Below, piece by piece: positions 26,596 through 35,875 of a stretch of DNA of 64,000 nt (the stretch's first letter is position 1; each line of letters begins with the position of its first letter). Under the pieces are notes generated by a model that saw nothing but the letters and a program-made list of their open reading frames with translations, made no database searches and was not told the origin of the DNA. The position numbers and the translations under genes are program-made. The DNA lies in the NCBI GenBank assembly GCA_002439165.1, contig DJTE01000048.1:1-64000 (forward strand), in the 5' to 3' direction. The DNA comes from Chryseobacterium indologenes. GTDB lineage: Bacteria > Bacteroidota > Bacteroidia > Flavobacteriales > Weeksellaceae.

Positions 26596-27264
26596 TTGCC
26601 GTTATCACAAAACTTTATAAACCACGTAAGAATACCCGAGAACAATGATTGGGTAATTTTTATCCTGCTGGGATGTATATTTTTATATGTCTTTATGATG
26701 AATATTATAGAAAGGGATGCCAGCCTGAAAGACTTTCTGCTTCAGAAATATTTTGACGCGAGCAACAACCTGCCGAGCTGGATCATTACGTCCTGTGTAA
26801 CGGCACTTACCCTTTCCGTTCTTATCTCCCAGTACATTCCGATTGTTCCCAAATATATAGCCGATCTTCAGCTTTTTGGATATCAGCTTAATAAATTCGG
26901 ATATACATTTCTGGCTGTTCTCTTTTTTTATCTTTCGAAATCTGCACTAGGCTTTTTATTTTATCAAAGTATAGGAGACGGCAAAAAATGGTCTGTTTTT
27001 TATTTCACCGCTACCAAGTTCTATTTTATTCTGTCGTTTTTACTGATAATTCTTTGTGTAGCCCATTATTATTTCCCCGTAGACAGAAATAGAATGTTTT
27101 TATATTATTTTTCATTCTTTGCTTTTGTGTTCATATTCAAGGTGTTCTTCTATCTGTTTCACAAAAACAATATTCTTCCTGAAAAATGGTATTATAAATT
27201 TTTGTATATTTGCACCCTCCAAATTGCACCTTTATTGCTGCTTTGGAAGTTGTTATTTTTTTAA
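26596..27264 (+). CDS. DUF4271 family membrane protein
   Basis: About 222 residues with six or seven transmembrane helices, matching DUF4271, a Bacteroidota family of unknown function regularly placed just upstream of hemD. The start is uncertain. The frame is open from a GTG at 26494, which would overlap the divergent glycosyltransferase gene. I prefer the TTG at 26596 (then PLSQNFINHVRIPENNDWVIF) because family members begin close to the R.PE.NDW motif and because a -7-type TAATTTTG lies at 26574-26581. The hemD gene starts 9 bp after its stop. Confidence 0.75.
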   Translation: MPLSQNFINHVRIPENNDWVIFILLGCIFLYVFMMNIIERDASLKDFLLQKYFDASNNLPSWIITSCVTALTLSVLISQYIPIVPKYIADLQLFGYQLNKFGYTFLAVLFFYLSKSALGFLFYQSIGDGKKWSVFYFTATKFYFILSFLLIILCVAHYYFPVDRNRMFLYYFSFFAFVFIFKVFFYLFHKNNILPEKWYYKFLYICTLQIAPLLLLWKLLFF

Positions 27265-27273
27265 TAAAAGTCA

Positions 27274-28017
27274 ATGATGAGAATAAAGTCTATATTGGTT
27301 TCTCAACCAGCGCCAAGTGAGTCCTCTCCATATCTGGATATAGCGAAGAAGGAAAAGATAAAGATTGATTTCCGCCCTTTCATCCACGTCGAAGGAGTTG
27401 ACAACAAAGAACTCAGAACGCAGAAGATAGATCTGACGCAGTATACGGGTATTATTTTTACCAGTAAAAATGCGATTGATCATTACTTCAGGCTTGCTGA
27501 AGAGCTTCGCTTTTCAGTTCCTGACACGATGAGATACATCTGTCAGTCTGAAGCTATTGCCAATTATCTGCAGAAACACATTGTATACAGAAAAAGAAAA
27601 ATCAGCTTCGGAGAAAAGAATTTCTCAGATCTGCTTCCTCTTTTCAAAAAATTCCCATCTGAAAAATACCTCCTGCCGTCTTCTGACGTGCTGAGCCCGG
27701 ATATTGTAAAGACTTTGGACACTGCCAGCGTAGACTGGACAAGAGCAATCATGTACCGTACGGTTTGCAGTGATCTTACCGATATTACCATTAAGGATTA
27801 TGACATGCTGATTTTCTTCAGCCCGCAGGGAATAAAATCTTTACAGCAGAACTTCCCGGACTTCAAACAGGAAGAAACCAAGATCGGTGTTTTCGGAAAT
27901 ACCACTTTAGCTGCCGCAGAAGAAGCAGGACTGAAGGTAGATCTGATGGCTCCTACAAAGGAAACTCCATCTATGACCATGGCACTGGAAAAGTATATTA
28001 AGGCAATGCATAAGTAG
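27274..28017 (+). CDS. hemD: uroporphyrinogen-III synthase
   Basis: 247 residues. It cyclises hydroxymethylbilane to uroporphyrinogen III with inversion of ring D, in heme synthesis. The family is poorly conserved, but ILVSQPAPSESSPY at the start, YTGIIFTSKNAIDHYF, DYDMLIFFSPQGIKSLQQNFP and IGVFGNTTLAAAEEAGLKVD..APTKETPSMTMAL at the end are recognisable. A second ATG directly follows the first, at 27277. It is co-transcribed with the DUF4271 gene; a possible extra -7 element TATATTTG lies inside that gene near 27200-27210. Confidence 0.88.
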   Translation: MMRIKSILVSQPAPSESSPYLDIAKKEKIKIDFRPFIHVEGVDNKELRTQKIDLTQYTGIIFTSKNAIDHYFRLAEELRFSVPDTMRYICQSEAIANYLQKHIVYRKRKISFGEKNFSDLLPLFKKFPSEKYLLPSSDVLSPDIVKTLDTASVDWTRAIMYRTVCSDLTDITIKDYDMLIFFSPQGIKSLQQNFPDFKQEETKIGVFGNTTLAAAEEAGLKVDLMAPTKETPSMTMALEKYIKAMHK

Positions 28018-28041
28018 TCTTTACATACAGAAAATAAATAC

Positions 28042-28081
28042 AGCCGTCTTTTCATACAGGAAAGATGGCTTTTGTTTTTTT
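28042..28081 (+). terminator. terminator after hemD
   Basis: Ten-pair stem AGCCGTCTTT / AAAGATGGCT (one G-T pair), nine-base loop, then a T-rich tail to 28081. The region 28082-28312 up to the next gene is AT-rich and shows no further gene. Confidence 0.88.
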
Positions 28082-28312
28082 TAATGAACAGTCTTTCATC
28101 ATTATTTTTGCATAATAAAACAAGCACGAACCAATTAAAATACAATAAAACAATTCATCTATTTGTTGTTTTTAATATAATTATTTCCACACACAGAAGA
28201 TTATAAAAAATACAGTTAATCACTACATATCAATCAGTTAAATAAATTCTTTTCCATAAAAAAACTTGATTAATTCTTTATATTTAAGAAAATAATCATA
28301 AAAAACTTTATT

Positions 28313-29452
28313 ATGAAAAAATTAATAGTCTGGTTGTTTTTATTAACAGCAACATGGGCCATCGCCCAAAATGATGACTGTTCAGGAGCGATACCATTAA
28401 CAGTGGGAACAAGCTTCAGTTCAAATGCAATTACTTCTAGTAATACAGGGGCGACTACCAGCGGAAACACTCCCTTCTGCAATGAAGATGCTGCTGATAA
28501 CGTATGGTTTAAAGTAGTAGTTCCTCCAAGCGGAAATTTAAATATTGAAACCCGTGAAGTTTCAGGATCTTCATTTGATGACTCTACACTTACCGTTTAT
28601 AGCGGTAGTTGTGGCTTCTTAACTGAAATTGACTGTAACGATGATAATGATGATGACTTGTTTTCTTTGATCTCCCTAACCGGACAAACTCCCGGTGCCA
28701 CACTATACATAGGCGTATGGAAATATGATTTAAATATAGGAAGCGGTGATTTCCAGATTTCAGCATATGACCCTGTACCACCAGCTAATGACAACTGTTC
28801 AGGAGCCATACCCCTCACTGTAGGTAGTGATTTTGCTTCGGGAGCGGTTACTGCGAGCAATGCCCAGGCAACCACAGACAGCACTATTCCTTCCTGCCAG
28901 TCGGACGCTACTGATAATGTATGGTTTAAAGTAATAGTTCCTCCAAGCGGGAGCCTAAAAATAGAAACCCGTGCGGCTTCCGGCTCTTCATTTGATGATT
29001 CTACTCTAAATGTTTACAACGGAACATGCGGTTCTTTATCAGAAATTGGCTGTAACGATGACGACGGTCAAAGTTTTTTTTCTCTGATTTCATTAACGGG
29101 ACAGACTCCCGGAACAACATTATATATAAGTGTCTGGAAATACGATTCTGAGACAGAAAATGGTAGTTTTCAAATTTCAGCATATGACAGTTCCACATTA
29201 TCTACCTCTGAAACCTCAAAGAATACTAAAAAAATCCAGCTATCTCCTAACCCTTTCAAAGACCTTCTCATCATTTCCGATATATCGGATATAAAATCCA
29301 TTTCCGTAATGGATATTTCCGGCAGACTGGTGAAAACAATTGAAAAACCATCATCCAGTATTAATCTGGGTGATTTAAAGGATGGTTTATATCTAATCCA
29401 TTTAAAAATGGACGACGGAACAGTAAAAGCTATTAAAACAATAAAAAAATAA
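28313..29452 (+). CDS. T9SS-secreted protein with duplicated beta-sandwich domain
   Basis: 379 residues. A signal peptide ends at Gln19 (LTATWAIAQ). Residues 20-153 and 159-292 are two copies of one domain, each beginning NDDCSGAIPL or NDNCSGAIPL and containing DNVWFKV.VPPSG, ASGSSFDDSTL.VY.G.CG and SLISLTGQTPG.TLYI.VWKYD. Domains of this type occur in cell-surface and pre-peptidase C-terminal-like contexts. Residues about 305-379 are a type A T9SS sorting domain (IQLSPNPFKDLLIIS...DGLYLIHLKMDDGTVKAIKTIKK), so it is sent through the type IX pathway. No enzymatic motif is seen; a surface or adhesive role is a guess. It is a single-gene unit. Confidence 0.85.
   Translation: MKKLIVWLFLLTATWAIAQNDDCSGAIPLTVGTSFSSNAITSSNTGATTSGNTPFCNEDAADNVWFKVVVPPSGNLNIETREVSGSSFDDSTLTVYSGSCGFLTEIDCNDDNDDDLFSLISLTGQTPGATLYIGVWKYDLNIGSGDFQISAYDPVPPANDNCSGAIPLTVGSDFASGAVTASNAQATTDSTIPSCQSDATDNVWFKVIVPPSGSLKIETRAASGSSFDDSTLNVYNGTCGSLSEIGCNDDDGQSFFSLISLTGQTPGTTLYISVWKYDSETENGSFQISAYDSSTLSTSETSKNTKKIQLSPNPFKDLLIISDISDIKSISVMDISGRLVKTIEKPSSSINLGDLKDGLYLIHLKMDDGTVKAIKTIKK
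28370..29188 (+). repeat. in-frame tandem duplication within the T9SS cargo gene
   Basis: Copy 1 spans 28370-28771 and copy 2 28787-29188. Blocks such as GTATGGTTTAAAGTA and TTCATTTGATGA are identical or nearly so between the copies, while other stretches have diverged. Each unit is 402 bp and codes for 134 residues. Confidence 0.8.
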
Positions 29453-29474
29453 TCACAGAGACAACATTCACTAT

Positions 29475-29502
29475 AAAGGCTATCAAAAATTTGATAGCCT
29501 TT
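29475..29502 (+). terminator. terminator after the T9SS cargo gene
   Basis: Perfect 13-pair stem AAAGGCTATCAAA / TTTGATAGCCTTT with a two-base spacer, followed by TCTTAT. A -7-type TATATTTG follows at 29505-29512 and may serve the downstream oligopeptidase gene. Confidence 0.85.
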
Positions 29503-29607
29503 CTTATATTTGAACAAAATTTGAATACTGCATAAAATCTCTGTACCTTTCAAAAAGAAAATATCCTACAGACGATAATCCGCACCTTAAAAAATTAAAA
29601 AATCCGG

Positions 29608-31650
29608 ATGAAAGCTCCACAGGCAAAAAAAATAGAAAAACTACTTGAAATACACGGTGATAAAAGAACAGATCATTATTTCTGGCTTAACGAAAGAGAA
29701 AATCCTGAAGTGATCAGATACCTGGAAGAGGAAAACGCATATGAGGAATTCGTGATGAAAGACACAGAACCTCTTCAGGAAGAACTTTTCGAGGAAATGA
29801 AAGCCCGCTATAAAAAAGACGATGAATCTCTACCTTACTTCTTCAATGAATACTGGTATATTGTACGTTATGAAGAAGGAAAAGAGTACCCGATCTTCTG
29901 CAGAAAACACAAAACACTGGACAATCCGGAAGAAATTGTGGTTGATGTCAATATCCTCGCACAAGGTGAAAATTATTTTGAGGTAGGAAGCGTAGCCGTA
30001 TCCCCAAATAACCGGCTGGCTTCTTTTTCAACGGATAATGTAAGCCGCAGGATTTATACCATCAATTTCAAAGACCTGGACACAGGAGAAGTTTTCCCTG
30101 ACCAGATTCTGAATACAACCGGCAAGGCTGTATGGGCCAATGATAATGAACACGTTTTCTACATCAGAAAAGATGACAGTCTGCGTGCCTTCCAGGTATA
30201 CAGACATAAGCTCGGGACCGATTCTTCAGAAGACGTTCTGATCTTTCATGAGGAAGACGATACTTTTGATGTGAATGTTTTCAAAACCAAGTCTCTGGAA
30301 TATATTTTCATTGCCAGCTCAAGTACCATCTCCGATGAGCACAGGTTTATTCCTTCCGACAATGTTTTTGCAGAGTGGACTGTCATTCAGCCAAGAATAG
30401 ATGATCTTGAATATTCCGTAGAACATTATAAAGATGAATTTTACATCATTACCAATGCAGATGATGCTACTAATTTCAAGATCGTAAAAACGAAAATCGA
30501 CAATTGCGGCATGGAAAACTGGACAGATGTTATTCCTCATCGCGCCGAAGTTTTACTGGAAGGTTTTGAGATCTTCAAAGATTATCTGGTTCTTGAAGAA
30601 AGAGAACAGGGACTTCTGCAGATTAAAATCATTGATGAAAGAACCCGGGAATCCCACTACCTGCCTTTTTCCGACCCAACCTATACCGCGTATATCGGGA
30701 TCAATATGGAGTTTGATACTGAAGTACTCCGTTATGGCTATACTTCTCTTACACAGCCAGGCTCCACCTATGAATATAATATGAAGGAAAAAACCACCGT
30801 ACTTCTGAAACAGCAGGAAGTTCTGGGTGGAAAATTTCATCCTGAAAACTATATTTCGGAAAGGATATGGGCAGATTCCAGAGACGGGAAAACCAAGATT
30901 CCTGTTTCGCTGGTTTATCATAAGGACACCAAAAAATCTGCTGATACGCCACTGCTTTTATACGGTTACGGAAGTTACGGCCATACCGTAGATGCAAGCT
31001 TTTCCAATGTAAGGCTTTCTATTCTGGACAGAGGTTTTATCTACGCCATTGCCCACATCCGCGGCGGGGAATATCTGGGAAGAGAATGGTATGAAGATGG
31101 AAAAATGCTCTCTAAGAAAAATACTTTCTTCGATTTTATCGATGCCGGGAAACACCTGATCAGAGAAAACTATACTTCATCCAGACATATGTATGCGATG
31201 GGAGGAAGTGCCGGAGGCCTTTTGGTAGGTGCCGTTGTAAACTATGAGCCGGAACTCTTCCACGGAATTGTGGCCCAGGTTCCTTTTGTAGATGTGGTAA
31301 CCACCATGCTTGATGAAACCATCCCTCTGACGACCGGAGAATACGACGAGTGGGGAAATCCTAATGATGAAGAATACTATCACTACATGAAAGAATATTC
31401 TCCTTATGACAATGTGGAAGCTAAAGATTATCCTCATATGCTGATCACAACAGGCCTTCACGATTCCCAGGTTCAGTATTGGGAGCCGGCAAAATGGACG
31501 GCCAGGCTAAGGGAATTAAAAACAGATTCCAACCTTTTATTATTTAAAACCGACATGAGCTCGGGCCACGGCGGAGCAAGCGGAAGATTTGAATCATTGA
31601 AGGAAGATGCACTGGAGTATGCATTCCTGCTGAAAATAGATCAGGAATAA
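29608..31650 (+). CDS. ptrB: oligopeptidase B (S9A prolyl oligopeptidase family)
   Basis: 680-residue cytoplasmic serine peptidase cutting short peptides after Arg or Lys. An N-terminal beta-propeller (about 70-400) precedes the alpha/beta-hydrolase domain. The catalytic triad is visible: Ser534 in YAMGGSAGGLL, Asp619 in LHDSQVQYWEP, His654 in SSGHGGASGR. IYAIAHIRGGEYLGREWYEDGK is a family hallmark. No signal peptide. Length matches E. coli PtrB (686). A small conserved gene follows after 67 bp. Confidence 0.93.
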   Translation: MKAPQAKKIEKLLEIHGDKRTDHYFWLNERENPEVIRYLEEENAYEEFVMKDTEPLQEELFEEMKARYKKDDESLPYFFNEYWYIVRYEEGKEYPIFCRKHKTLDNPEEIVVDVNILAQGENYFEVGSVAVSPNNRLASFSTDNVSRRIYTINFKDLDTGEVFPDQILNTTGKAVWANDNEHVFYIRKDDSLRAFQVYRHKLGTDSSEDVLIFHEEDDTFDVNVFKTKSLEYIFIASSSTISDEHRFIPSDNVFAEWTVIQPRIDDLEYSVEHYKDEFYIITNADDATNFKIVKTKIDNCGMENWTDVIPHRAEVLLEGFEIFKDYLVLEEREQGLLQIKIIDERTRESHYLPFSDPTYTAYIGINMEFDTEVLRYGYTSLTQPGSTYEYNMKEKTTVLLKQQEVLGGKFHPENYISERIWADSRDGKTKIPVSLVYHKDTKKSADTPLLLYGYGSYGHTVDASFSNVRLSILDRGFIYAIAHIRGGEYLGREWYEDGKMLSKKNTFFDFIDAGKHLIRENYTSSRHMYAMGGSAGGLLVGAVVNYEPELFHGIVAQVPFVDVVTTMLDETIPLTTGEYDEWGNPNDEEYYHYMKEYSPYDNVEAKDYPHMLITTGLHDSQVQYWEPAKWTARLRELKTDSNLLLFKTDMSSGHGGASGRFESLKEDALEYAFLLKIDQE

Positions 31651-31717
31651 CAGCTCTTTTCTAAAGTCAGAACTAAGAAAATTTAAAATCAAATATAAAT
31701 CATCATAGATCAATTAT

Positions 31718-32056
31718 ATGAATGAGTCTGAATACTGGAAAAAAATAGAACAGTTTTTTGAAGACAATTTCCAGACTGAAAAAAATCCTCCGATTGAAAC
31801 GCTTCTGTTTCTGATCGGGCTTCAGGAACTGGGAAGTGGACAGCAGAAATATACAAAAGACGATAAAGTGAATCTGATACACATTGCAGTATGCAGATTG
31901 CTGGAACCCTTCGGTTATTATAAATTTACTCATTATGAAGACGGATGGCCTCAGTTTGAAAAGCTGGAAGATCTTCCGGAATTAAGACCGAATGAACAGT
32001 CTCTTCTCATGAAAAAAGCGATTATTCACTATTTTCAGGAAGAGAACCTGATATAA
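31718..32056 (+). CDS. small conserved cytoplasmic protein, function unknown
   Basis: 112 residues, acidic, no signal peptide or membrane segment. The sequence (MNESEYWKKIEQFFEDNFQ..., PPIETLLFLIGLQELG, YYKFTHYEDGWPQFEKLEDLPELRPNEQSLLMKKAIIHYF) looks mostly helical and well folded. I believe similar proteins occur widely in Flavobacteriia without a known function. It is 67 bp downstream of ptrB in the same direction and is followed by a terminator, so both may be on one transcript. Confidence 0.75.
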   Translation: MNESEYWKKIEQFFEDNFQTEKNPPIETLLFLIGLQELGSGQQKYTKDDKVNLIHIAVCRLLEPFGYYKFTHYEDGWPQFEKLEDLPELRPNEQSLLMKKAIIHYFQEENLI

Positions 32057-32083
32057 ATACGGACAGTAACCTGCCCGGATATA

Positions 32084-32117
32084 AAAATCAGCCTCACCAA
32101 TGGGGCTGATTTTTTTC
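32084..32117 (+). terminator. terminator of the ptrB unit
   Basis: Stem AAAATCAGCC / GGCTGATTTT with a ten-base loop and a T run to 32117. Confidence 0.88.
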
Positions 32118-32293
32118 ATTTCTCCAGGCACTGTCCGAATCCGGATTAAAGGCTGAAATATGGAAGAAAGAAGAATTGAAGTTACATTCAGCTGTATGCT
32201 GTAAGATCAGATGATCTAAAGACAAGCATTTATTATGGATCACATTCACAACTGCCCTCTTCCGGTATCAAATCTTCATTAATCAGAAATTTT

Positions 32294-32779
32294 TCACCCC
32301 AAAAGTTCTTCCAATTGGGTAAGTCCCATTTTGAAGCCTTCTTCAAATCCCATTTCCAGCATTTTGCTCATGATTTCCCGGGACTGGTAATGAATATTAA
32401 CAGTCACTTTCGTACCCTCTTCCACACCTGTAAAACCGATCAGCCAGTTGGATTGCGGAGAATCATCATTTACCTTTCCGTTTTCATCACAGAAAGCACT
32501 CATCCAGTCAAAGCTTCTGTGCGCAATGATTTCACCGTATTTTGACCGGGAATAGGCTTTTTCTCCGTTAGGACCTGCCATTGCATACAGCCAGATTCCG
32601 CCTTCACTAAAATCCTGCTTCAGGGTTTCACATTTCCACGGTTTCGGCCCCCACCATTGATCCAATAATCCGGCCTGCGTAAAATGGTCCCATACTTTTG
32701 AGACATCAGCATTATAAATTTTCATTACATACACTGTTTTCGCGTCAAAATCTTTGTTGAAAGTGATATTCGATTCCAT
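32294..32779 (-). CDS. SRPBCC/AHSA1-family protein
   Basis: 161 residues, cytoplasmic. It has the START-like ligand-binding fold of the Aha1 C-terminal group: VWDHFTQAGLLDQWWGPKPWKCETLKQDFSEGGIWLYAMAGPNGE, then FTGVEEGTKVTVNIHY and a C-terminal long helix GFEEGFKMGLTQLEELL. Such proteins bind small hydrophobic ligands; in Bacteroidota they are often called SRPBCC domain proteins without known substrate. It is a single gene. Confidence 0.88.
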   Translation of the reverse strand: MESNITFNKDFDAKTVYVMKIYNADVSKVWDHFTQAGLLDQWWGPKPWKCETLKQDFSEGGIWLYAMAGPNGEKAYSRSKYGEIIAHRSFDWMSAFCDENGKVNDDSPQSNWLIGFTGVEEGTKVTVNIHYQSREIMSKMLEMGFEEGFKMGLTQLEELLG

Positions 32780-32903
32780 AAGTAATTATTTTTGATAAAG
32801 TTACTGCTTTATTGATGGAGAATACTTTTCATATGGCAGGTAAATTCAAACATTTAACAGCGGCTGACCAGATTACCGGCTCTTATTCCGCATTGAAATC
32901 AGT

Positions 32904-33875
32904 TTATCCTTTCAGCCAGCTGATCCATTCATGGGCCACCTGGGTCCAGTTATCTGTTTCGTAATCCGGCTGCCCGTTCTTTAGAGGAAAAAAATTATGA
33001 TCACACCCAAAATAAGATTTAAAAGTATAGTTCTTCTTATGATTCTGAATCGTCAGCACCTGCAGATAATCATTAAAAATTCCGTTCTGATCTTTTGTTC
33101 CGTAGGTTACGATTACAGGAATTTTCAGTTTTAATAAATCCTGAGTGAAGTTTTGAGAAAGGGTATAATTATAAAAGCTGGTATTTTCCTGGTCTGTTTC
33201 TTTTTTGTCACTGTTTGCCACTGTTTTTTTCCAGAAATCAATACTTTCGGTATTCCAGCTTTCTTCTTCATCCGTACTTTGACGGTTTTCACTGATGATG
33301 CTCATTATTCTGCCCAAAGGATTACCTCCGGAATATACAAGATGAGTAATTTTTTTATTGTGGGCCGCCATTTCCAGTGCGACATAGGAACCTTCGGAAT
33401 GTCCGGCTGCAATTATTCTTTTTGCATCTGCCCAGGGCTTACCCAGCAGTTTTTTCAGGATAAAATTATTACGGCTGTAATAATAATCCAGATTATTGTT
33501 AACGATATACTCTACGGGAGGAAGCCCGTCTTTGGGATAGCTGAAGTTTTCCTGTAAATTCTTCTGATCTTCCGTGACCGGAATTGCCGGTTTGCTTACG
33601 ACAATTAAATGATAATCTTTGGTGATAATATCCAGATCGAAAGGTAAAAATACAGGATAAGTGCCTTTGTCCGTAGTATACTGTAATGGTCTCGCAAGAC
33701 TTCCCTGGCAAAAAAAGAACAGGGGTTTCTTACGGTCTTCTTCCCCCTTTTGTGAGCAGATAATATAATGAACAGAGGTACCTTTATATTTATCGTTATA
33801 TTCCTTTATAACTGTATTCTGAGAAAAACTTACAGTGTACAGTGAAATAAGGAATAAAGAAATTTTTATTTTCAT
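32904..33875 (-). CDS. exported alpha/beta hydrolase
   Basis: 323 residues with a signal peptide (LFLISLYTVSFSQ). The nucleophile elbow is GHSEGSYVALEMA with Ser160; a probable acid is in VTYGTKDQNG and the His in YFGCDHNFFPL. PLFFFCQGSLARPLQY near residue 51 supplies the oxyanion region. It is an esterase or peptidase-like hydrolase in the periplasm or outside; the substrate cannot be read from sequence. A -7-like element TATTTTTG lies at 33896-33903 on the minus strand. Confidence 0.85.
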   Translation of the reverse strand: MKIKISLFLISLYTVSFSQNTVIKEYNDKYKGTSVHYIICSQKGEEDRKKPLFFFCQGSLARPLQYTTDKGTYPVFLPFDLDIITKDYHLIVVSKPAIPVTEDQKNLQENFSYPKDGLPPVEYIVNNNLDYYYSRNNFILKKLLGKPWADAKRIIAAGHSEGSYVALEMAAHNKKITHLVYSGGNPLGRIMSIISENRQSTDEEESWNTESIDFWKKTVANSDKKETDQENTSFYNYTLSQNFTQDLLKLKIPVIVTYGTKDQNGIFNDYLQVLTIQNHKKNYTFKSYFGCDHNFFPLKNGQPDYETDNWTQVAHEWISWLKG

Positions 33876-34244
33876 TTCAGAACTGACATTTTCAACAAAA
33901 ATATTTAATTTTTTTCGTTAATTTTTTTTAAATACCAAAGTTTATCAGCTTCTTTTTCAAACCGCTTATTTTCTTCCGGATATTAAATCAATAAATATTT
34001 TTTAATATGTTGAACTAATTGACAACAAGGGTTTAAATGTCTACTTAAACATTCCGTCAGAAGGGAGTTAGTGAGTTCCAGTCTTTAATTTCCTGAAAGA
34101 TTATTACACTTTAATTCATAAATAAACGTTAAAAAACACACTTTTAAGAGAAATAACACAATTTTTTGGCTCGTTTTTTGTTTATGAAGTCTTAAAATAA
34201 TTAATTTTAACATTCATTTTTTGCAAACGTATAAAAAACTGTAA
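33876..34244. other. 369-bp intergenic region between divergent genes
   Basis: AT-rich stretch between the exported hydrolase and the histidine kinase. It should contain both promoters. Apart from the -7-like element near 33900 I see no full consensus, no hairpin with a T run, and no open frame of note. Confidence 0.5.
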
Positions 34245-35792
34245 ATGAATAATAAATTCATCCCAATAATTTCGGTGTTTATGACGATCTCACTGATTGT
34301 CTTTGTTACGCTCCAATTTTATTGGCTGAAAGGTTATTATGGTGCACTGGAACAGGATTTTTCCAATAAAGTGTATTCTGCTTTAGAAAGCACTTCAAAA
34401 AATATTGAAGAGATTGAAGTGGATAAATACCTGAATAAGGATAACAATAATCTAAGAAATGATATTCTCGCCAGCAAGGATCAGCCTTCATTAACCACCA
34501 TTCAGCAGGTACAGGATTCCGGCACTCAGAGACAGATCATTTACTCTAAAAACATCATCTCCAAAACACAGCTTCCCATCTCTAAAAAAGGAGATTCTGT
34601 GAATCTGACCACTTTGTATACCGATGAAGCAGCCTACAAGGTGAAAAGGGATACTTCCAACCGGGAACTGCTGACCACCGATATCAACAATGATATTGAG
34701 AGTGGCGACTATTCCATGAAAAATTTTGTAAGAATAGTCGGAACCAATCTTCCGATTACCAAAAGAGTGGATCCTGTTGTTCTGGATTCCGTTATTGCCA
34801 AAGAGCTGAGAATGAAGGGAATTACAGCAAAATTCGGTTATGGGGTTACCGATAAAAGCAACAAACTTACCAGCATCGTCAATAAAGCTTTTAGAGAGAA
34901 AAAAGATAATAACACTTACAGCTATCCGCTTTTTACAGATAATAAAAATACCACTTTATATACGCTGGCCCTGGTTTTCCCCAAAAAAGAATATTCTCTG
35001 GCTATGAACAACTGGCCGATGCTTCTGGGAACTTTCCTTTCGCTGCTTACCATTCTGGGAATCTATATTATTTCCATCAATTATATGATGAGGCAGAAAA
35101 AGCTGGCAGAAGTGAAGACCGACTTCATCAACAATATGTCGCATGAGTTCAAGACTCCCCTGGCCACCATTTCAGTTGCCACGGATTCTCTGGCCAATGA
35201 CAAGATTGCCACCAATCCGGATAAGGTAAAGTATTATTCTGAGCTGATCAAGCAGGAAAATCTGAGAATGAAAAAACAGGTGGAAAACGTCCTGAATATG
35301 TCGAAGCTTGAAAGAAATGAAGTGGAGCTGTTTCTGAAGGAAACCAATGTAAGAGAACTGATCAAAAGGACAACAGAGTCATTCAACCTTATTGTGGAGC
35401 AAAGAAACGGATCGCTTACCCAGGAATTCAATGCTTCTCACTATAACTTTAAGATTGATGAATTTCACATTTCAAATATGCTGGTGAATTTACTGGACAA
35501 TGCCAATAAATACTCTCCGGAAGCTCCGGAAATCCATGTGAAAACCAGAAATGAGGGACTTTGGTATGTGATTGAGATTTCCGATAAAGGAATGGGAATG
35601 GAAAGCCAGAATAAAACAAAGATCTTTGAGAAATTCTTCAGGGAAGAAACCGGGAATATTCACAATGTAAAAGGTCAGGGATTAGGGCTTTCATATGTGA
35701 AGAAAATTGTAGAACTGCATAAAGGACAGATCATTGTAGACTCTCACAAAGGAAAAGGAAGTACGTTTGTGATCAAGCTGCCGATGAGCTGA
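34245..35792 (+). CDS. sensor histidine kinase
   Basis: 515-residue inner-membrane kinase. Transmembrane helices at about 8-27 and 258-280 enclose a ~230-residue periplasmic sensor with no recognised fold. The H-box NMSHEFKTPLATIS carries the phosphorylated His300. The ATPase has the N-box MLVNLLDNANKYSPEA, G1 ISDKGMGM and G2 GQGLGLSYVKKIVE. The cognate response regulator begins 71 bp downstream, and the pair was probably one transcript. What it senses is unknown; the metal-handling genes just beyond could be targets, but a terminator separates them. Confidence 0.92.
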   Translation: MNNKFIPIISVFMTISLIVFVTLQFYWLKGYYGALEQDFSNKVYSALESTSKNIEEIEVDKYLNKDNNNLRNDILASKDQPSLTTIQQVQDSGTQRQIIYSKNIISKTQLPISKKGDSVNLTTLYTDEAAYKVKRDTSNRELLTTDINNDIESGDYSMKNFVRIVGTNLPITKRVDPVVLDSVIAKELRMKGITAKFGYGVTDKSNKLTSIVNKAFREKKDNNTYSYPLFTDNKNTTLYTLALVFPKKEYSLAMNNWPMLLGTFLSLLTILGIYIISINYMMRQKKLAEVKTDFINNMSHEFKTPLATISVATDSLANDKIATNPDKVKYYSELIKQENLRMKKQVENVLNMSKLERNEVELFLKETNVRELIKRTTESFNLIVEQRNGSLTQEFNASHYNFKIDEFHISNMLVNLLDNANKYSPEAPEIHVKTRNEGLWYVIEISDKGMGMESQNKTKIFEKFFREETGNIHNVKGQGLGLSYVKKIVELHKGQIIVDSHKGKGSTFVIKLPMS

Positions 35793-35875
35793 TATACATA
35801 AAACCAGATAACAAAATATAGGAAGATAGAGTGAGAACGTTCATTCTTATTTATTAATTTTTAATGATTAAAATT

